DNA from: Fibrobacter sp. | Lineage (GTDB): Bacteria > Fibrobacterota > Fibrobacteria > Fibrobacterales > Fibrobacteraceae | DNA length: 64,000 nt | Reading direction: 5' to 3' | Assembly: GCA_017526585.1 (NCBI GenBank) | Contig: JAFXRC010000043.1 | Coordinates: 1-64,000 of the forward strand | Part shown: positions 60,619 to 64,000 of the stretch, piece after piece | How positions within the stretch are numbered: the stretch's first letter is position 1 | How the letters are laid out: the number at the start of each line of letters is the position of its first letter | Program-made: the position numbers and the translations under genes | Notes under the pieces: generated by a model | Seen by the model: the letters and a program-made list of their open reading frames with translations, nothing else | The model's database searches: none | What the model was told of the DNA's origin: nothing

Positions 60619-62127
60619 ATGTTTGGTATGAAAAATTTGGGCAAGGTGGTGCTTGCCCTCGCCAGTGTTGCGCTGTTTACGGGTAATGCTTTTGCAGACA
60701 ACCTAACTGTAGACGGAAAATCCCGCAGCATGCTCGTGTATGCTCCGTCGGGAATCGAAAAGAATCGCCCGCTCATCATCCAGATGCACGGCATGAACCA
60801 AGATGCCCCCTACCAGAAGAATGCGGCGAAGTGGGAATCCATTGCCGATACCGCGCGCTTTGTGGTGGTGTTCCCCAACGGCGAAAACAAGGCGTGGGAT
60901 ATCGGTGGCGACAAGGACATCAACTTCCTGAAAACAATTATCAACGAAATGTATCAAAAATACGGAATTGATAAAAAACGTGTATATGTTTCGGGATTTT
61001 CGATGGGCGGCATGATGAGCTACCATGCGGCAAACAAGATGGGCGACATGATTGCGGCTATTGCGCCTGTTTCGGGTGGCGGAGGCGTGAATTCGCCCAA
61101 GCGCGCCATGCCGATTATGCATACGCACGGCACGAGCGACGACGTGGTGAATTACAATAGCACCGTGAATACCCTGAAGGGCTGGGTCAATGCGCAAAAG
61201 TGCTCAAGCAGTTCGCAGAAGATTAAGCCGTATCCGACGACTAAGCCGGGCTCTGCCGCGTCTCTTGAAATTTGGAGCGGTTGCACCGACAATGTAGAAG
61301 TGCGCCTGCTGACAATCGAAGGAAAGGGCCACTGGTATTCCATGGACGAGGCCGTGAGCGTGAACACGAGCGTGGAAATCTGGAACTTTGTGAAGAACTA
61401 TTCGCTGGACGGTTCCAGCATTACGCCGCCGACACCTGCGATTGTCGTGCCTACGAACCGCGATGAAGTCTTTAACGGCGGCTTCGATTCGAGCGCCGTG
61501 GCTTGGGACTTGCAGCTACATGGCGATGCCGCTGCGACGGGTGATGCGAAAGATGGAAAGTACCAGCTTGACATTTCCGCTATCGGTACGCAGAATTACC
61601 AGGTGCAGCTGATTCAGCACGACCTGCGCCTTGAAAAAGACCAGTGGTACGAAATTAGCTTCGACGCGAGTGCTTCCGCGGCCCGTACGCTCGAGGTCAA
61701 CGTGGAACAGCACACGGATCCGTGGGCGAGCTACCTCAAAGAAAAACAGAACTTTGATCTTGGCACGGATATGAAAACCTATTCGTTCAAGTTCCAGATG
61801 ACGGCCGCGACCGATACGAATAGCCGCTTGAGCTTTAATGCCGGTGCTGCGACGGGCAAGCTTACGCTGGACAACGTCAAAATCGCGAAACTTGATGCCG
61901 CACAGATTCCCGAAGAGGATCCGGCGGCTTTGGGCGGGGTGCAGTTCATGCATGAGCAACCATCGACATTTGCCGTGTTCGATATACACGGAAGCAGGCT
62001 TGGCTTGGTTGAAATTCACGGCGCGGGTTTTGCCGATGCGCTTGAACAGGCCGGGTTCACGAAGGGCGTGTACCTTTTGCGGAGTCTGAAGGGCAAAAAG
62101 TCGCTTCTGGTGCCCGTTTCCCGCTAA
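60619..62127 (+). CDS. Secreted CE1/LpqC-type esterase with CBM4/9-like and sorting-like domains
   Basis: 502 residues; AAAGGAG is 6 nt before ATG60619. Signal peptide to about residue 26 (VALFTGNAFA). The alpha/beta-hydrolase domain (about 27-265) of the poly-hydroxybutyrate depolymerase/feruloyl and acetyl-xylan esterase group has Ser128 in GFSMGG, Asp174/175 (HGTSDDVVNY), His238 (GKGHWY) and the HGMNQD oxyanion strand. A CBM4/9-type jelly roll (about 285-435; VFNGGFDSSAVAWDLQL, KDQWYEISFDASA, KLTLDNVKIAKL) follows. The C-terminal segment FAVFDIHGSRLGLVEI ... KGVYLLRSLKGKKSLLVPVSR resembles a type IX sorting domain and parallels the GH43 neighbour. Probably removes acetyl or feruloyl groups from xylan. 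It lies 23 nt after the GH43 gene, in one operon. Confidence 0.88.
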   Translation: MFGMKNLGKVVLALASVALFTGNAFADNLTVDGKSRSMLVYAPSGIEKNRPLIIQMHGMNQDAPYQKNAAKWESIADTARFVVVFPNGENKAWDIGGDKDINFLKTIINEMYQKYGIDKKRVYVSGFSMGGMMSYHAANKMGDMIAAIAPVSGGGGVNSPKRAMPIMHTHGTSDDVVNYNSTVNTLKGWVNAQKCSSSSQKIKPYPTTKPGSAASLEIWSGCTDNVEVRLLTIEGKGHWYSMDEAVSVNTSVEIWNFVKNYSLDGSSITPPTPAIVVPTNRDEVFNGGFDSSAVAWDLQLHGDAAATGDAKDGKYQLDISAIGTQNYQVQLIQHDLRLEKDQWYEISFDASASAARTLEVNVEQHTDPWASYLKEKQNFDLGTDMKTYSFKFQMTAATDTNSRLSFNAGAATGKLTLDNVKIAKLDAAQIPEEDPAALGGVQFMHEQPSTFAVFDIHGSRLGLVEIHGAGFADALEQAGFTKGVYLLRSLKGKKSLLVPVSR

Positions 62128-62158
62128 AAAACGCAAAAAACGCCAATTTTTGCATAGT

Positions 62159-62195
62159 GCGCCATTGACAAAAAATCAATGGCGCCTTCTGTTTT
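62159..62195 (+). terminator. Terminator-like hairpin after the esterase gene
   Basis: GCGCCATTGA (62159-62168) / TCAATGGCGC (62176-62185) with an all-A-rich loop, then CTTCTGTTTT. The stem is perfect but the T run is broken, so read-through to the GH27 gene is possible. Confidence 0.6.
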
Positions 62196-62260
62196 GGCGG
62201 GTATTTTACCGTTTTTGGAGACTATTTTTAAACCAGTAAATCAAAAAAGTGGAGATGCAG

Positions 62261-64000
62261 ATGTTTGGTCTAAAAAAATGCTCGCTTGGCGGGGCTGTTG
62301 CCCTTGCTTTTTGTGGTTTGGCATCGCAGGCTTTTGCTAGTGCCGACACTTTGGTGCTTACGCCCCCGCTCGGGTGGAACAGCTGGAACGTTTTCCACGA
62401 AAACATCAACGAAAAGCAGATTCAGGAAATTGCCGACGCGATGGTCGAATCCGGTTTGAGAGACGCGGGCTATGTGTTCCTTAATCTGGACGATAACTGG
62501 ATGGATACCAAGCGCGATGCCCAGGGCAACCTCCAGAACAATCCGAAGACTTTCCCGAGTGGCATGAAGGCCATCGCTGATTACGTGCATAAGAAGGGCC
62601 TGAAGTTCGGCCTTTACGGCGACCGTGGCAAACGCACCTGCCACCATTACAATAGCAACTGGCAAAGCGAAAGTGGTTCCAATGGCCACGAAGAACAGGA
62701 TGCCAAGAAATTGGCTGAATGGGGCGTTGATTACTGGAAGTACGATAACTGCGACTCGGATCCGAGAACGCAGGAAAAAGATTACACTGCAATGTCCAAC
62801 GCTCTCCGCAATTCCGGACGCGATATCGTGTTCAGCATTTGCATGTGGGAATACAAGGAATGGATGCCGAAAATAGCGAATCTCTGGCGTACCACTTTCG
62901 ATATCGGCCCTGAATGGATTTCGACTTCGTGGTACCGCGGCGTCTATGAAATTATCGATGCCAACAACAAGTACTGGCAAATTGCAAAGCCTGGCCACTG
63001 GAATGACCCGGACATGCTCGAAGTCGGCAACAGAGGTCTCTCTTACGAAGAACAGCGCTCCCAGATGACGATGTGGTCCATCATGGCGGCCCCCATTATG
63101 ATTAGTTCCGACGTGCGCAACATGAGCAACGAGACCAAGGAACTCTACCTGAACAAGGACATGATTGCCATCAACCAGGACTCTCTGGGCGTTCAGGGCC
63201 ACCGTATCTCTGACCAGAACGGTAAGCAGATTTGGACCAAACCCTTGAAGAATGGCGACCTTGCCGTGGCGCTCCTCAACAACAATTCCTCTACCCAGAC
63301 CGTTGAATGCAACTTTGCTGACCTTGGCGTGGAAGGCGAAGTGGAAGTTCGTGACGCATGGAAAAAGAAGGACCTGGGCCCACTCTCCCACGTTTCTGTA
63401 GAACTCCCGGCTCACGGTTCTGCGCTGCTCCGCTTGGTTGTCAAGCCGGTTCCCCGTGGACTGTTCAAGGGCGAAGCTTTCGCCATTCCGGGTAAGATCG
63501 AAATGGAAGATTTCGACATTAACGGTCTCGGCCAGGGTAACACCACCTACAACGAAAATGATGCCGAAGATCATGGCGCTGAAAGCAATGGCGGAAAGAG
63601 CTATCGTGAAGGCACGGGTGTCGATATTTATAAGAAGGCGACCGGATACATTGTCGGCTACAATCAGGCCGGCGAATGGCTCGAATACACCGTGAAGGTT
63701 GCCAAGACGGGAACTTACACCATGCTCGCAGCCGTGGCTTCGGCGAACAATACTTCGAGTTTCAAGCTCTCCATGGACGGCAAGGACATTACCGAAGAAA
63801 TTGCCGTGCCGAAGGCGACCGAAGGCGAAGACAACTACGATGAATACAACGAAGTCAAGTCCAGCGTGAGCCTGACCGAAGGCGAACACATTCTTCGCTT
63901 TACGGTTACCGGCGACTGGATGGATATCGACTACATCAAGTTCTGCGAAAACGAGAACTGCGAAGACGCCAGCGGCTTCCGCACGGCTCTCCCCGTTGTA
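62261..64000 (+). CDS. Secreted GH27 alpha-galactosidase with CBM6 (3' end beyond window)
   Basis: 580 codons are present and the frame is still open at base 64000. GGAG lies 7 nt before ATG62261. A signal peptide (about residues 1-27, GLASQAFA) is followed by the GH27 barrel: PPLGWNSWNVF, LNLDDNWM, the nucleophile Asp162 in KYDNCD, and the acid/base region WNDPDMLEVG (Asp249/Asp251). The C-terminal beta-sandwich (TKPLKNGDLAVALLNNN) ends near 400. A CBM6 module (about 411-564) is closely similar to that of the GH43 enzyme. The remaining residues (SGFRTALPVV) start a linker that in sibling proteins leads to the sorting-like domain. Expected to release alpha-galactosyl side groups from galactomannan or similar polysaccharides outside the cell. 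Confidence 0.93.
   Translation, partial: MFGLKKCSLGGAVALAFCGLASQAFASADTLVLTPPLGWNSWNVFHENINEKQIQEIADAMVESGLRDAGYVFLNLDDNWMDTKRDAQGNLQNNPKTFPSGMKAIADYVHKKGLKFGLYGDRGKRTCHHYNSNWQSESGSNGHEEQDAKKLAEWGVDYWKYDNCDSDPRTQEKDYTAMSNALRNSGRDIVFSICMWEYKEWMPKIANLWRTTFDIGPEWISTSWYRGVYEIIDANNKYWQIAKPGHWNDPDMLEVGNRGLSYEEQRSQMTMWSIMAAPIMISSDVRNMSNETKELYLNKDMIAINQDSLGVQGHRISDQNGKQIWTKPLKNGDLAVALLNNNSSTQTVECNFADLGVEGEVEVRDAWKKKDLGPLSHVSVELPAHGSALLRLVVKPVPRGLFKGEAFAIPGKIEMEDFDINGLGQGNTTYNENDAEDHGAESNGGKSYREGTGVDIYKKATGYIVGYNQAGEWLEYTVKVAKTGTYTMLAAVASANNTSSFKLSMDGKDITEEIAVPKATEGEDNYDEYNEVKSSVSLTEGEHILRFTVTGDWMDIDYIKFCENENCEDASGFRTALPVV
63491..63952 (+). repeat. CBM6 cassette, copy 2
   Basis: Encodes the CBM6 of the GH27 enzyme, a close relative of copy 1 at 59909-60354 (shared GTGVDIYKKATG, EWLEYTV, MDGKDITEEIAVP, HILRFTV). 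Confidence 0.8.

Noticed and set aside
62270..63889. 539-codon minus-strand ORF opposite the GH27 gene
   Set aside because: The plus strand carries an uninterrupted GH27+CBM6 coding sequence with catalytic motifs; the minus ORF is a shadow.

Overview
The window reads as chromosome of a Fibrobacter-like bacterium (Fibrobacterota; fibre-degrading gut lineage). The assignment is an inference from gene content: very large GH9 cellulases with Ig-like tails, Ser-rich linkers, CBM6 modules on hemicellulases, a TIGR02147-type regulator paired with a lipoprotein, Rpn/PD-(D/E)XK proteins, and Gram-negative envelope genes (MlaE/MlaF, Wza, lipoproteins). No rRNA, tRNA, CRISPR array or classical insertion sequence was seen.

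Layout. 61-10104: four-gene minor pseudopilin operon (FimT/GspH-, PilV-, PilW- and PilX-like) ending in a 2443-residue PilX-type protein that looks like a pilus-tip adhesin. 10154-11420: hairpins around an Rpn-family nuclease/transposase gene. 11622-14030: tex. 14204-16494: TIGR02147 regulator plus LamG lipoprotein. 16573-20666: ferredoxin, argB-argD, class I fumarase. 20918-21553: Ala/Pro-rich membrane-anchored envelope protein. 21881-38518: two giant GH9 cellulases, then a histidine kinase, a single-domain receiver and a sigma-54 activator, nearly gapless from the second cellulase on. 38532-41493: dnaB, mlaE, mlaF. 41613-42812: PKD-like lipoprotein. 42996-43727: DedA-family protein (minus strand).

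43819-51046 (minus strand) is a tightly packed six-gene cluster: three lipoproteins of related design, two paralogous PEGA/two-TM proteins, and an outer-membrane-barrel-like protein with a helical repeat region and a strongly charged tail. I recognise no described system here, and it is the best candidate for something new. It diverges from xseB and an OppF-like ATPase.

52202-58070: a C_GCAxxG_C_C protein, hisH, rfbB-rfbC, then a low-molecular-weight tyrosine phosphatase, Wza and ManC (exopolysaccharide/capsule functions). 58268-64000: secreted hemicellulases GH43+CBM6, a CE1-type esterase with a CBM4/9-like module, and a GH27 alpha-galactosidase with CBM6, which runs off the window end. The GH43 and esterase proteins end in sequences resembling type IX secretion sorting domains.

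Working together (inference): pili and surface lipoproteins would serve adhesion and envelope building, the GH9 pair attacks cellulose with a sensor-regulator system in the same transcription unit, and the last cluster strips hemicellulose side groups. Many neighbouring genes are co-directional with short gaps or start/stop overlaps. A recurrent TCTATATT/TCTATTTT box lies ahead of several transcription units and may be the lineage's -10-like element.
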